Shown one piece after another: positions 41,397 through 51,208 of a DNA stretch of 64,000 nt. The notes under the pieces are model-generated. The model did no database searches and was not told where the DNA came from. It worked only from the letters and a program-made list of their open reading frames with translations. The stretch spans positions 1 to 64,000 of the forward strand of contig CAIUOU010000167.1 of NCBI GenBank assembly GCA_903900845.1, in the 5' to 3' direction. The stretch's first letter is position 1. Every line of letters starts with the position of its first letter. A program made the position numbers and the translations under genes. The DNA comes from an uncultured Opitutia bacterium. Its GTDB lineage: Bacteria > Verrucomicrobiota > Verrucomicrobiia > Opitutales > Opitutaceae.

Positions 41397-42671
41397 ATGT
41401 CCGGCGATCTCGGCCAGCTCGTCACGTCCATCGCGCGCCGCGCGCGTGCCGCCTCGTTCACGCTTGCGACGACGCCGCGGGCGACCAAGGACGACGCCCT
41501 GCTGCGATTGGCGGCCCTGCTGGAGGAGTCGACCGCCGAGTTGCTCTCCGCGAACGCCCGCGATCTCGCGTCGCCCGAGGCCGCCGCCCTCACGCCCGCG
41601 GCGCGGGACCGGCTGGTGCTCACCGAGGAACGCGTGCGGCACCTCGCCGAGTCAGTCCGGCAGGTCGCCGCCCTCCCGGACCCGGTGGGCACCGTGCTGG
41701 AGGAAACCAGGCCGGCGAACGGCCTGCGGCTGCGCAAGGTCCGCGTGCCGATCGGGGTGATCGGGATCATCTACGAGTCGCGCCCGAACGTGACCATCGA
41801 CTGCGCGGTGCTTTGCGTGAAAAGCGGCAACGCCGCTGTCCTGCGCGGCGGCAAGGAATGTTTCCATACGAACCTCGCGCTCGCGGCGCTGGTGCAACGC
41901 GCGCTCGCCGCCGCCGGTCTGCCCGCCGACGCGGTGCAACTCGTGCCGACGACCGACCGCGCGGCGCTCGCCGTGCTGCTGAAACTGAACGATCTCATCC
42001 ACTGCCTCATTCCCCGCGGCGGCGAGGGGCTTATCCGGCACGTCGCCGAGAACAGCACCATCCCGGTCATCAAGCACTACAAAGGCGTCTGCTTCGTCTA
42101 CGTCGACGCCGCGGCCGACCTCGGAATGGCGGAGACGATCACCGTCAACGCGAAGGTTTCCCGGCCCAGCGCCTGCAACGCGGCGGAGCAGCTGCTGGTG
42201 CACCGTTCAGTGGCGGAACGCTTCCTGCCGGCCGCCGGCCGCGCCCTCGCCGCCCGCGGGGTCGAGCTGCGCTGCGATCCGGCCGCCGCCGCCATCCTCG
42301 CCCGCGAGGGCATCGCCGCCGTGGCGGCGGGCCCCTCCGACTTCACCGCCGAGTTCCTCGGCCCGGTGCTGGCGGTGCGCGTGGTGGAGTCGCTCGACGA
42401 GGCGGTAGCGACGATCAACCGCGACGGATCCGCGCACAGCGACGCGATCATCACGGCCGACGCGGCGGTGGCGCGGCGCTTCCTCGCGGAGGTGGACAGC
42501 GCCGCGGTATTCTGGAACGCGAGCACGCGCTTCAACGACGGCTTCGAGTTCGGCTTCGGCGCGGAGATCGGCATCAGCACCGACCGGCTCCACGCGCGCG
42601 GCCCGATGGGCCTGCCCGAGCTCTGCAGCTACAAATACCTCGTCGAGGGCGACGGGCAGATCCGCGGCTGA
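41397..42671 (+). CDS. proA: gamma-glutamyl phosphate reductase
   Basis: VPIGVIGIIYESRPNVTIDCAVLCVKSGNAAVLRGGKE; LIPRGGEGLI; SACNAAEQLLVH; FWNASTRFNDGFEFGFGAEIGISTDRLHARGPMGLPEL; ATG at 41397 in frame with the upstream CPBP ORF. Confidence 0.95.
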   Translation: MSGDLGQLVTSIARRARAASFTLATTPRATKDDALLRLAALLEESTAELLSANARDLASPEAAALTPAARDRLVLTEERVRHLAESVRQVAALPDPVGTVLEETRPANGLRLRKVRVPIGVIGIIYESRPNVTIDCAVLCVKSGNAAVLRGGKECFHTNLALAALVQRALAAAGLPADAVQLVPTTDRAALAVLLKLNDLIHCLIPRGGEGLIRHVAENSTIPVIKHYKGVCFVYVDAAADLGMAETITVNAKVSRPSACNAAEQLLVHRSVAERFLPAAGRALAARGVELRCDPAAAAILAREGIAAVAAGPSDFTAEFLGPVLAVRVVESLDEAVATINRDGSAHSDAIITADAAVARRFLAEVDSAAVFWNASTRFNDGFEFGFGAEIGISTDRLHARGPMGLPELCSYKYLVEGDGQIRG

Positions 42672-42685
42672 GCGCCGCGGAACCT

Positions 42686-43627
42686 TCAGGCCGGGCCATC
42701 CCTGAAACCGCACGCGAGCAGCGTCTCGAAGTGCGGCTCGACCGGCTCGCGGGCCACCATGGTGACCTCGACCTTGGCGAAGCCCGCCTTCCGCAGGAAT
42801 CCGTGGAGGGCGCTCTCCTTGAAACCGAGCCAGCGGTCGGCGTAGAGCTCGCGCGCCTTGGCAAAGCCGTGCTCGTTGAGGTCGAGCACCAGCAGCTGGC
42901 CGCCCGGCCGCAGGATGCGCCACGCCTCGTCGACCGCCTTCTGCGGGTGCCGCGCATGGTGGAGCGCCTGGCTCAGGATCGCTAGGTCGACGGAGACATC
43001 GGGCAAAGGCACCTGCTCGATATCGCCGAGCTTGTAGGCGAGGTTTGCCAGCCCGTTGCGCCGGGCCAGCTCCGTGCCGACTTCGACCATGCGGGGAGAG
43101 CTGTCGATGCACCACACCTGCCGCGCCCGGCGCGCCAGCAGCTGCGACACGAGCCCCTCGCCCGCACCTAGGTCGGCGATATCGATCGCCGGGGCCAGCC
43201 GCAGCGCCAGGTGGCCGATCGCCTCCCATGATCGCCCCGGACAATAGTTCCGGCCCAGACGCCCCGCGATGAGGTTGAAATACTGCTCCTGCGTGCGGCG
43301 ACGCTTCTGGAGGATGCGGTCGAGATTCTCCCGGTCCTCCGCCAGGACCGGGAGATCGGCAACGGAGTCGAGCGCCGCGCGGGTCAGGGCCTGGGTGCGC
43401 GCCGGCTGCCGCGCGCGGAGCGAATAGAACGCGTTCTTTCCCTCCCGGCGGTCCGAAACGAGGTTGACGGTGCGCAGCAGAGCAAGCTGCGAGGAGATGC
43501 GCGACTGGCCCATCCCAAGGATCTCCTGCAGCTCCGCGACCGACAGCTCCTCGCGCGAGAGCAGGGCAAGCAGACGGAGCCGCGTGGGATCCGACAACGC
43601 CTTCAGGATGTCCCAGGATTCGTTCAA
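42686..43627 (-). CDS. ArsR-family HTH fused to class I SAM methyltransferase
   Basis: LKALSDPTRLRLLALLSREELSVAELQEILGMGQSRISSQLALL; DIADLGAGEGLVSQLLARRARQVWCIDSSP; start uncertain (TTG 43627 proposed; the open frame extends to 43774). Confidence 0.88.
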   Translation of the reverse strand: MNESWDILKALSDPTRLRLLALLSREELSVAELQEILGMGQSRISSQLALLRTVNLVSDRREGKNAFYSLRARQPARTQALTRAALDSVADLPVLAEDRENLDRILQKRRRTQEQYFNLIAGRLGRNYCPGRSWEAIGHLALRLAPAIDIADLGAGEGLVSQLLARRARQVWCIDSSPRMVEVGTELARRNGLANLAYKLGDIEQVPLPDVSVDLAILSQALHHARHPQKAVDEAWRILRPGGQLLVLDLNEHGFAKARELYADRWLGFKESALHGFLRKAGFAKVEVTMVAREPVEPHFETLLACGFRDGPA

Positions 43628-43689
43628 GCGAAGCCGAACGTGGGCGGCGCTACCGCCGAAGGCAATGGAGGAGACGGTCGCTCGGCCGC

Positions 43690-44145
43690 TCAACCCGCGG
43701 CGCCCTCGGTGGAGGCGGGGGCGACCTCGCCCTTCAGCGCGTTGAGGGCCGCGTGCCAGCCGAGGGTGGCACACTTGATTCGCGCCGGAAACGCATGCAC
43801 GCCGGCGAAGGCCGCCAGATCGCTGATCTCCTCCGGCGCCTCGCCGGTGGTGACGATCCGCTTGAACTCGTCGTACATCGAGCGGGCCTCGTCAGCCGTG
43901 TGGCCCTTGACCAGCGTGGTCATCAAGGACGCGCTGGCCTGGGAAATGGCGCAGCCGGCGCCGTCGAAGGAGATTTCCGCCACCCGGTCGCCCTCGATCC
44001 GCAGGTAAACACTGCACTGGTCGCCGCAGGTCGGATTCTCGCCATGCGCCACGCGATTAGCGGTCGGCAAACGGCCGCGATTACGCGGCCGCTTGTTGTG
44101 GTCGAGGATGACCTGCTGGTAGAGCTCGGAAAGGTCGCCGGACAT
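43690..44145 (-). CDS. sufU: SUF system NifU-like Fe-S scaffold
   Basis: LYQQVILDHNKRPRNRGRL; NPTCGDQCSVYLRIEGDRVAEISFDGAGCAISQASASLM; RIKCATLGWHAL-like ending. Confidence 0.93.
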   Translation of the reverse strand: MSGDLSELYQQVILDHNKRPRNRGRLPTANRVAHGENPTCGDQCSVYLRIEGDRVAEISFDGAGCAISQASASLMTTLVKGHTADEARSMYDEFKRIVTTGEAPEEISDLAAFAGVHAFPARIKCATLGWHAALNALKGEVAPASTEGAAG

Positions 44146-44201
44146 GCGAGACAAGGGTGGCGCCGCGCCGGGGAGGCGCAACGCGGGTTTTCAGGACCAG
44201 T

Positions 44202-44867
44202 CTAGCGCAGGCCGACCGGCGTTCCGAGCACCTCGCGAAGGATAACGGCGCGACGGACCGAGGCCGCGTCGCGCAATTCCTCCGCCAGCCCGCCCCGCGC
44301 GGACCGCACGGCCGCCGCGGCCGCGGCGGCCCCGGCCGAATCGCGTGCGGTACGCCGCCGCGCTTCCGCTCGTTCCGCCTCCAGCTGCCGCAGATCCTCG
44401 GCGAGCCGGCGCTGCCGCTCCAGCTCCGCGGCCCGGCGATCCGGCACCTCAAGGATGGTTGCGGCGGCGGCCGGTGGGGCGGCGGGAGCCGGAGCCGGCT
44501 CGGGCTCGGGGTTCAGCGCCCGCTCGAACTCACGCACCATGCGCCGCAGCGGATCCTCGAAAGGCTCCGGCCTGCGGGTGGTCTCGGGCGCCTCGACGGG
44601 AGCCTCCCGACGCGCGAGCGGCGGTGGTTCGGGCGCGGAAGCCGGCGGCGGCACCTCGCCGCGCCGTTCCGCGATCCGCCGGCGGATCTGCTCCTGGATC
44701 TCCTGGACCCGCCGCTCCTCGTCGAGGGCGTCGGGTTTGGAGGCGGGCGGCGGCGGCGTCTGCCGCCGCGCCTGGAGCAGGCCGCGGATGATCTGGACGA
44801 CAAAGATGACGACGAAGATGACGACCCCCAGGCGGTCGAGCAGCCAGTCGAGCAGCGACGCTTTCAC
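44202..44867 (-). CDS. membrane-anchored coiled-coil hypothetical protein
   Basis: N-terminal TM LGVVIFVVIFVVQIIRGLL followed by Pro-rich and Arg/Glu-rich helical region; 24 bp after floA on the same strand. Confidence 0.7.
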   Translation of the reverse strand: MKASLLDWLLDRLGVVIFVVIFVVQIIRGLLQARRQTPPPPASKPDALDEERRVQEIQEQIRRRIAERRGEVPPPASAPEPPPLARREAPVEAPETTRRPEPFEDPLRRMVREFERALNPEPEPAPAPAAPPAAAATILEVPDRRAAELERQRRLAEDLRQLEAERAEARRRTARDSAGAAAAAAAVRSARGGLAEELRDAASVRRAVILREVLGTPVGLR

Positions 44868-44891
44868 GCGCGAAGGCGAGAGATGGGCGGG

Positions 44892-45893
44892 TTACTTCTT
44901 GCCCTCGGGATGGGCGATGGAGGAGCGCATCTGGGTGTCGGCCTGGACGTTCTCCATGCGATAGAAGTCCATCACGCCCAACCGGCCGCTGCGGAAGGCC
45001 TCGGCCTGCGCGAGCGGCACCTGCGCCTGGGCCTCCACGACCTTGGCCTGCATTTCCTGCACGCGCGCCTTCATCTCCTGCTCCAGCGCCACCGCCGCGG
45101 CGCGGCGGATTTCAGCCTGAGCCTGCGCCATATTTTTGTTCGCCTCGGCCTGCGCCTCCTGGAGCTTGGCGCCGACGTTCTCGCCGACGTCGACGTCGGC
45201 GATGTCGATGGAAAGGATCTCGAACGCGGAGCCCACGTCCAGGCCGCGCTTGAGCACGGTCTTCGAGATGCTATCCGGCGACTCGAGCACGGTCTTGTAG
45301 GACTCGGCCGAGCCGATGGTCGTGACGATACCTTCGCCGACGCGCGCGATGATGGTCTCCTCCTTGGCGCCGCCGACGAAGCGGTCGAGGTTGGTCCGCA
45401 CGGTCACGCGGGCCTTCACCTTCACTTGGATGCCGTCCTTGGCGACGCCGTCGATCGTGGTGCGGCCGCCTTCGGGATTGGGGCAGTCGATGACCTTGGG
45501 GTCGACGGACGTGCGGACGGCCTCGACGACGCTCTTGCCGGAGCCCTTCGTCGCGAGATCGATGGCGCAGGCACGGTCCCAGCCGAGCTCGATGCCGGCC
45601 TTCTGGGCGGCGATCAGGGCCTGCACGGTGGGGACCACGTTGCCACCCGCCTGGAAATGCGACGCGATCTGGTCGGCGTCGATGTTGATACCAGCGCGGA
45701 CCGCGGTGATGCGGGCGTCGACGATCAGCCCGTAAGGGATGCTCGCGAACTTGAGGGCGACGAGTTTCGACAGAGGCACGGGGGCGCCGTTGAAAAGCGC
45801 CTTAACCCAGGCGCCGATAAGGCTGAAAATGATCGCCCCGACGACGAGGATGATCAGGCCGATTAGGACGAAACCGATGAGGGTCAGGCTCAT
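44892..45893 (-). CDS. floA: flotillin-like protein FloA
   Basis: [96 protein letters not shown]. Confidence 0.96.
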   Translation of the reverse strand: MSLTLIGFVLIGLIILVVGAIIFSLIGAWVKALFNGAPVPLSKLVALKFASIPYGLIVDARITAVRAGINIDADQIASHFQAGGNVVPTVQALIAAQKAGIELGWDRACAIDLATKGSGKSVVEAVRTSVDPKVIDCPNPEGGRTTIDGVAKDGIQVKVKARVTVRTNLDRFVGGAKEETIIARVGEGIVTTIGSAESYKTVLESPDSISKTVLKRGLDVGSAFEILSIDIADVDVGENVGAKLQEAQAEANKNMAQAQAEIRRAAAVALEQEMKARVQEMQAKVVEAQAQVPLAQAEAFRSGRLGVMDFYRMENVQADTQMRSSIAHPEGKK

Positions 45894-46387
45894 GATGGAG
45901 TTGGTTGGGAGGAGTTAGGGTTAGTGGAAAGGGTGACAATGACGCGAAAAGTATCGAAGCCGACGACCTCGACAGCGGAACCCGCCGGCACATGTCCGCT
46001 CCGGGCGAAGGCCTCGTAACGGCGTCCATCGCATTCGATCAGGCCGCTGGGGGCGAGCGTGGTGGCGGCGACCGCCTGACGGCCGACCAGGGAGGCTTCG
46101 GCCACGGCCGGCTGGCTCGTTCCGCCGACCGTGGCCGTCATGGAAAACCTCCGGGCGAGGCGGCTCCGCGGGAGCAGCACGAACTCGAGATAGAAAGCCA
46201 CTCCGCCGATGAGGAGCGCCGCGGCGCTGGCCAGCGCTCCGCCCTCGGCGCCAAAGCGGTCGAAGGAAAGACCGACTCCCACCATAAGGAGGATTCCTCC
46301 CACGATCCCCAGGACGGCGCCGGGCACGATGACCTCGAGGGCAAGCAGCAGGATACCGCAGGCGAAAAGCAGTACCACCGCGCTCAC
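45890..46387 (-). CDS. NfeD-like (short) membrane protein
   Basis: TMs then OB-like segment [52 protein letters not shown]; 4-nt overlaps with both neighbours. Confidence 0.82.
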   Translation of the reverse strand: MSAVVLLFACGILLLALEVIVPGAVLGIVGGILLMVGVGLSFDRFGAEGGALASAAALLIGGVAFYLEFVLLPRSRLARRFSMTATVGGTSQPAVAEASLVGRQAVAATTLAPSGLIECDGRRYEAFARSGHVPAGSAVEVVGFDTFRVIVTLSTNPNSSQPTPS

Positions 46388-47829
46388 GGACGTGTCTCCT
46401 TTTCGACCAGCAAACCAAAGTCGGTGCGCCGGCGGACCACAACCCGGGCTCCCGGCTCGGCCACGCCGAAAGCCAGCCGCGCCTCGAAGCGGCGGCCGTC
46501 GATTTCAACCTGTCCGCTGGGGAAAAGCCCCGTGGCGGTCACGGCGACGCGCCCCACGAACGCGTCGATCTCCGGCCAGGTCGTCGGATCGGCGCCAGCA
46601 ATCTGGGCGGATCCGGTGACGGGGCCGGCCACCGCGAGACGGGAAAAAAACCACCCCTTGGGGATGAGACGCGCGAACAGGAAGGCGAGTCCGACGGCGA
46701 TGGCCAGACCGAGGCCAAGGTCGGTGAGAGGGCCGAGGAAGAGATCGTCGCTAACCCGGACCGGCTGATCAGGCCAGATGTCAGCCATCGACCACACCAG
46801 CGAGCCGAGCATGAGGGCGAGCCCCGTCACCGCGAAGATCACCGCGCCGGGCATGAAGAAGATTTCCGCGAAAACGAGGGTGAGCCCGAGCCCGAAGACC
46901 AGCATGGGCTCCTGCCCGGAAAGCCCGGCCACGTAGTTGCTGAGGAACACGACCGCGAGGCAGGCGATGCCCACCGCGCCGAACACCCCGAAACCGGGCG
47001 TCTTGAATTCAACATACAGCGCGAGGAGGCCGAGGCCGAGCAGTACCGGGACCAGCGAACGCAGGAAAACGGCGAATTTCTCCGACCAGGTGATCTCCAG
47101 CGTGGTGACGGAGTGGCCGCCCTCGCCGAACTTCTGGCGGAGGAGTTCAGGGAGGTCTTTCGCGATTCCCGCCGCGAGCAGCGGCTGCGGCGGCTCGCCA
47201 TAGGTCTCGGCGGCCTCCTTTGCGGTGAGGGACAGCAACTCACCCTTCCCCTTCAAAACCTTGTCCTCGATCTTCAGCTCGTAGTCGGCGTCGATCATCG
47301 CGGAGATGACCTTGCCGCGGTAACCTCCCTTGCCCTCGCTCGTGGCGCGGACGCGCGCCTTGAGGTAGCTCACGATCTTCTGGCGCATCGTGGCGTCGAT
47401 CTCCTGGCCGGTGGACATCACCGGCGCCGCTGCCCCGATCACGCCCTCAGGGGAAAACCAGATCTCATCGGTGGTGGCGGAGATGAAGGCTCCGGCCGAG
47501 ATGGCCTCGTCGTTCACGAAGGTGAGGGTTTTCCCGGGGAACTTACCGATCGCCTCCATGATCTCGAAGGTGGAGTCGAGCGCCCCGCCGGGCGTCTTCA
47601 TGTCGAGAACCACGAGTTCCGCCTTGTCCTCGATCGCCTGCTTCAACCCGCGCCGGATGATGAACAGCATCGGCGAGTCGATCTGGTCGCGCACCGGGAT
47701 TACCACCACGCGCGGCGGCGGGGCGGAGGCGGACGCGTCACCGGCCACCGGCGCGGCCGCGGCGACTCCGGCGGTCATGAGGACCGCCAGGAGGGCGAGT
47801 GCGCGGGATTTGAGCCGGGACAAAATCAT
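46384..47829 (-). CDS. NfeD family (ClpP-class serine protease, long form)
   Basis: VVVIPVRDQIDSPMLFIIRRGLKQAIEDKAELVVLDMKTPGGALDSTFEIMEAI; NDEAISAGAFISATTDEIWFSPEGVIGAAAPV; C-terminal OB-like region. Confidence 0.9.
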   Translation of the reverse strand: MILSRLKSRALALLAVLMTAGVAAAAPVAGDASASAPPPRVVVIPVRDQIDSPMLFIIRRGLKQAIEDKAELVVLDMKTPGGALDSTFEIMEAIGKFPGKTLTFVNDEAISAGAFISATTDEIWFSPEGVIGAAAPVMSTGQEIDATMRQKIVSYLKARVRATSEGKGGYRGKVISAMIDADYELKIEDKVLKGKGELLSLTAKEAAETYGEPPQPLLAAGIAKDLPELLRQKFGEGGHSVTTLEITWSEKFAVFLRSLVPVLLGLGLLALYVEFKTPGFGVFGAVGIACLAVVFLSNYVAGLSGQEPMLVFGLGLTLVFAEIFFMPGAVIFAVTGLALMLGSLVWSMADIWPDQPVRVSDDLFLGPLTDLGLGLAIAVGLAFLFARLIPKGWFFSRLAVAGPVTGSAQIAGADPTTWPEIDAFVGRVAVTATGLFPSGQVEIDGRRFEARLAFGVAEPGARVVVRRRTDFGLLVEKETRP

Positions 47830-47948
47830 TACGCCACCGTAACAGCCCCGCCCCGCCCCGCAAGCGCCCCGGTCCTTTCGCCGCCCCTCGCGGGAAGCGG
47901 CGAACAAAACCTTTGCGCCCGCCCTGGCGCGCCGGTACCCCGCCGCGA

Positions 47949-48869
47949 ATGGAAAAAATCGCTTACCAGGGCCAGACCCTCACCCGGTGGCAGGTCGGCA
48001 ACTCGACGTTTCTCGCCCTGCCCGAGCGAGGCGCGCGGCTGATGAACTGGAATCTGCGGCTGGGCGACGGCTCCGTGCGAGATGTCATCTACTGGCCGGA
48101 GAACGCCGACTTCGGGGAAATCGCCAAGGTACGGGGAGGCAATCCGATCCTGTTCCCTTTCAACGGGCGATGCTTTGACCGCGGCGACATCTTCCACTGG
48201 CGGGCGCCGGACGGGGTGCGGCGCCCCATGCCCCTGCACGGGATCGCGCGCCAGGGGGATTTCAAGGTCACGCGGCTCGACGCCCGCGGGTTCGACGCCG
48301 TCTTGGTCCCGGGCGACGAGGCCCGCGCCTGCTACCCTTACGACTATGAGTTCGTCGTCGCCTACCGATTCGAGCCACTCGGACTGTCGTGCGAGTTTTC
48401 GTTGACCAACCTCGGCGCCGAGCCCCTGCCGTGGTCGGCCGGCCATCACTTCTACTTCACCCTCCCGTGGACCGAGGGAACCAGCCGGTCGGACTACTCC
48501 ATCCGCATCCCGTCGACCAAACGCCTGCGCCACGACCCCACTGGGGCTCTGGTTCAAGGCCCGGAACTCGGCGACAAGGAGACCTTCGGCAACGCTTCCC
48601 TGGTGGACTGCATTCACGGCGGTCTGCGTTCGCACGAGGCGGTTTTCAGCGAGGAGGGGCGCACCGGCTCAATCACCGTGCGTCTCGGCACCGATCCGGT
48701 GCCCCCGCCCGAAGCGGTCTTCGTCACGTGGACACTCGCCGAGACCTCGCCGTTCTTTTGCGTCGAACCTTGGATGGGGCCGCCTAACGCACCGGAAACC
48801 AAGACCGGCCTGCATTGGGTGAAAAAGGGCGAGACACGGAAATTCTCGGTTTCGGTGAATCTGCGTTGA
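47949..48869 (+). CDS. aldose 1-epimerase family (glucose-6-phosphate 1-epimerase-like) protein
   Basis: FLALPERGARLMNWNLRLGDGS; PILFPFNGRCFDRGDIFHW; PWSAGHHFYFTLPW; VEPWMGPPNAPET. Confidence 0.9.
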   Translation: MEKIAYQGQTLTRWQVGNSTFLALPERGARLMNWNLRLGDGSVRDVIYWPENADFGEIAKVRGGNPILFPFNGRCFDRGDIFHWRAPDGVRRPMPLHGIARQGDFKVTRLDARGFDAVLVPGDEARACYPYDYEFVVAYRFEPLGLSCEFSLTNLGAEPLPWSAGHHFYFTLPWTEGTSRSDYSIRIPSTKRLRHDPTGALVQGPELGDKETFGNASLVDCIHGGLRSHEAVFSEEGRTGSITVRLGTDPVPPPEAVFVTWTLAETSPFFCVEPWMGPPNAPETKTGLHWVKKGETRKFSVSVNLR

Positions 48870-48903
48870 GCGGGATGCGTCCTTTGATTTCTCTTCCCCC
48901 CGC

Positions 48904-49326
48904 ATGATGTCCGTCTCCGTGCCGACCAACCTGCTTCCGCCGCTCGCTTTCATCGACGGGCTCGGCGGGCCGGAGATGCTGCTCGTCCTGGTGATCGTGC
49001 TGCTGCTCTTCGGCGGCGATAAGCTGCCAGAGTTCGCCCGCGGGATGGGCAAGACGATGCGGGAGCTGAAAAAGGCCGCCTCCGGCGTCGAGGACGAGTT
49101 TCGCCGCGCCATGGAAGATGATGAAAAGAAGAAGGCGGCCGCGGCCTACGCCGCGGAAAACCCCTCCCCTCCCCCGGCCGAAACCGGCGTGGAGCCGGCG
49201 GCATCCGCGACCACCGAATCGGGACCAACTGCAGCAGGTCCCGAGGCCCCCGCGGCCCCGGAGCCCGCGCCCGCGCCTTCACCCGCCCCGGCCAAGCGAG
49301 TCATAGCGAGCGAAGACTGTCCGTGA
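48904..49326 (+). CDS. tatA: Sec-independent translocase TatA/TatB-type protein
   Basis: GGPEMLLVLVIVLLLFGGDKLPEFARGMGKTMRELKKAASGVEDEF; Pro/Ala-rich tail. Confidence 0.88.
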   Translation: MMSVSVPTNLLPPLAFIDGLGGPEMLLVLVIVLLLFGGDKLPEFARGMGKTMRELKKAASGVEDEFRRAMEDDEKKKAAAAYAAENPSPPPAETGVEPAASATTESGPTAAGPEAPAAPEPAPAPSPAPAKRVIASEDCP

Positions 49327-49622
49327 TCGCGCCGAGGATGACCGGTGAGGCCATGCCCGACCCGGTGCCGGTGCCGATCACCGGGGAGCTGGACCTGCAC
49401 ATGTTCCGGCCCTCTGACCTCGGGGAATTGTTGCCAGCCTACTTCACGGAGTGCCGCGCGCGTGGCATTCACCGTGTCCGGGTGGTCCACGGCAAGGGCA
49501 CTGGTACGCTCCGCACGACCGTCCACACCCTCCTCCGCCGCTGCCAACAGGTTCGGGGATTCAGCGCCTGCGACGAGATGAATGGTTCGTGGGGAGCCAC
49601 CTGGGTGGAGCTGCTCCCATGA
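49323..49622 (+). CDS. Smr domain protein
   Basis: ELDLHMFRPSDLGELLPAYFTECRARGIHRVRVVHGKGTGTLRTTVHTLL; GTGA overlap with tatA. Confidence 0.9.
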   Translation: MIAPRMTGEAMPDPVPVPITGELDLHMFRPSDLGELLPAYFTECRARGIHRVRVVHGKGTGTLRTTVHTLLRRCQQVRGFSACDEMNGSWGATWVELLP

Positions 49623-50851
49623 AAACGCTCACGACCCTCGGATTGGTCGTACTGCTGGCGGCGATCGCCGGCGAGAACCGCGGAGCGGGCGCCGATTCGC
49701 CGCTGATCCTGGTGTCGCTCGACGGTTTCCGCCACGATTACTGCGATCTTTACCCGGCCGAGAGCCCGACGCTGCGCGACATGCGCGCGGCGGGTTCATC
49801 CGCCCGCGGTCTTATACCGGTCTTCCCGTCCAACACTTTCCCGGGGCATTACTCGCTGGTGACCGGCCTGCATCCCGGCCGGCACGGGATCATCAACAAC
49901 GACTTCTTCGACGCGGAACGCGGCACGTTCTTCCACTACTTCCAGCCGTCCTCCTTCCGCGATGGATCCTGGTGGGGCGGCGAACCGATCTGGGCGACCG
50001 CCGAGCGCCAGGGGCGGAGGGCCGCTGCCCATTTCTGGGTGGGGTCGGAGGCCGTCATCGGCGGCCGGCGGCCGACTTTCTGGAAACCCTTCGATTACTC
50101 GGTGCCCTTCGCGCGCCGCTTGGACGAGGTGAGCGAATGGCTGCGGAAACCCGCCGCGGAAAGACCTTCCTTGGTCGCCTTCTATCTCGAGGAGGTGAAC
50201 GGCGCGGGCCACCGGTTCGGTCCCGACTCACCCGAGGTCGCCGCCGCCGTTCGCCAGGTCGATCATCATCTCGCCGAGCTTCGGCGGAGATTCCGCGAGC
50301 TCGGCCTCACGCCGAACTTCGTCGTGGTTTCCGACCACGGCATGACCGCCACCGCCTTGGAACGGGTGGTCGTGCTCGACGACATCCTCGATCCCCGCAC
50401 CGTGCAGATCGACTCCGACGGCAGCCTGCTGGCACTGCGCCCTCTGTCCGGAACCGCGGAGCAACTGGTGGAGAAGTTCCGGGACGTGCGTCACGTGCGC
50501 GCCTTCCAGTCGGCCGACTTGCCCGCGCACTTCGCGCTGAAACCGGGGCCACGGGTGGCGCCCGTCTGGGTGCTGCCCGAAGAAGGCTGGCACATCGCTC
50601 CGCGTTCCACGGTCGAGCGACTGCGCCGCAAGTACGCCGAGAAAGGCTATCTCGCGGGCGACCACGGCTATGACCCGCTGATCAGCTCGATGCACGGGAT
50701 CCTCATCGCCGAGGGCCCGGCGTTCCAGCGCGGGCGGGTCGCGGACGCGGCCTCCGCCGTCCATGTCTATCCGCTGCTGTGCATGGTGCTGGGACTGCAG
50801 CCCGCGCCGAACGATGGCGACGACCGGCTCGCGCGCGCGCTCCTCCGCTGA
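49619..50851 (+). CDS. ectonucleotide pyrophosphatase/phosphodiesterase family protein
   Basis: PLILVSLDGFRHDYCDLYPAESPTLRDM; FPSNTFPGHYSLVTGLHPGRHGIINNDF; VVSDHGM; ATGA overlap with the smr gene. Confidence 0.93.
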   Translation: MKTLTTLGLVVLLAAIAGENRGAGADSPLILVSLDGFRHDYCDLYPAESPTLRDMRAAGSSARGLIPVFPSNTFPGHYSLVTGLHPGRHGIINNDFFDAERGTFFHYFQPSSFRDGSWWGGEPIWATAERQGRRAAAHFWVGSEAVIGGRRPTFWKPFDYSVPFARRLDEVSEWLRKPAAERPSLVAFYLEEVNGAGHRFGPDSPEVAAAVRQVDHHLAELRRRFRELGLTPNFVVVSDHGMTATALERVVVLDDILDPRTVQIDSDGSLLALRPLSGTAEQLVEKFRDVRHVRAFQSADLPAHFALKPGPRVAPVWVLPEEGWHIAPRSTVERLRRKYAEKGYLAGDHGYDPLISSMHGILIAEGPAFQRGRVADAASAVHVYPLLCMVLGLQPAPNDGDDRLARALLR

Positions 50852-50918
50852 ACCGGGCAAGGAGCGACTTTTCGCCCTGCCGCGGGGTTATAGGGATAGG
50901 AACCAACCCGCACCACTG

Positions 50919-51110
50919 ATGAAAACCCTGATCGTTCTGGCAATCGCGAGCCTCTCCGGACTCGCCGCACTGGTGGCCGGCCTAGCCCTCGGGCTGGGCG
51001 TCGGACCGCTCTTCGCCCTGACGCTCGCGGCACTTTTGCTGTTGTTGTGGGCGGGAGACTACCGGACGTACCGACACTTGGGCGCCCACTTCATTCCGCG
51101 TCGGCCCTGA
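50919..51110 (+). CDS. small membrane protein (63 aa)
   Basis: [48 protein letters not shown] two TM segments. Confidence 0.6.
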   Translation: MKTLIVLAIASLSGLAALVAGLALGLGVGPLFALTLAALLLLLWAGDYRTYRHLGAHFIPRRP

Positions 51111-51208
51111 CCGGGGAGACCGGGCTTTGTCGTGCTGATCTTTCCCGTTGGCTCCCAGTACAGCCCGCAGTCACGCTCCATTCGGAAACTGGCTTCCGGA
51201 CCTTATTC

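Noticed and set aside
41204-42985. 593-aa plus-strand ORF over proA
   Set aside because: Alternate frame of proA, Arg-rich.
44157-45866. 569-aa plus-strand ORF antisense to floA
   Set aside because: Shadow ORF; the floA translation is a clear family match.
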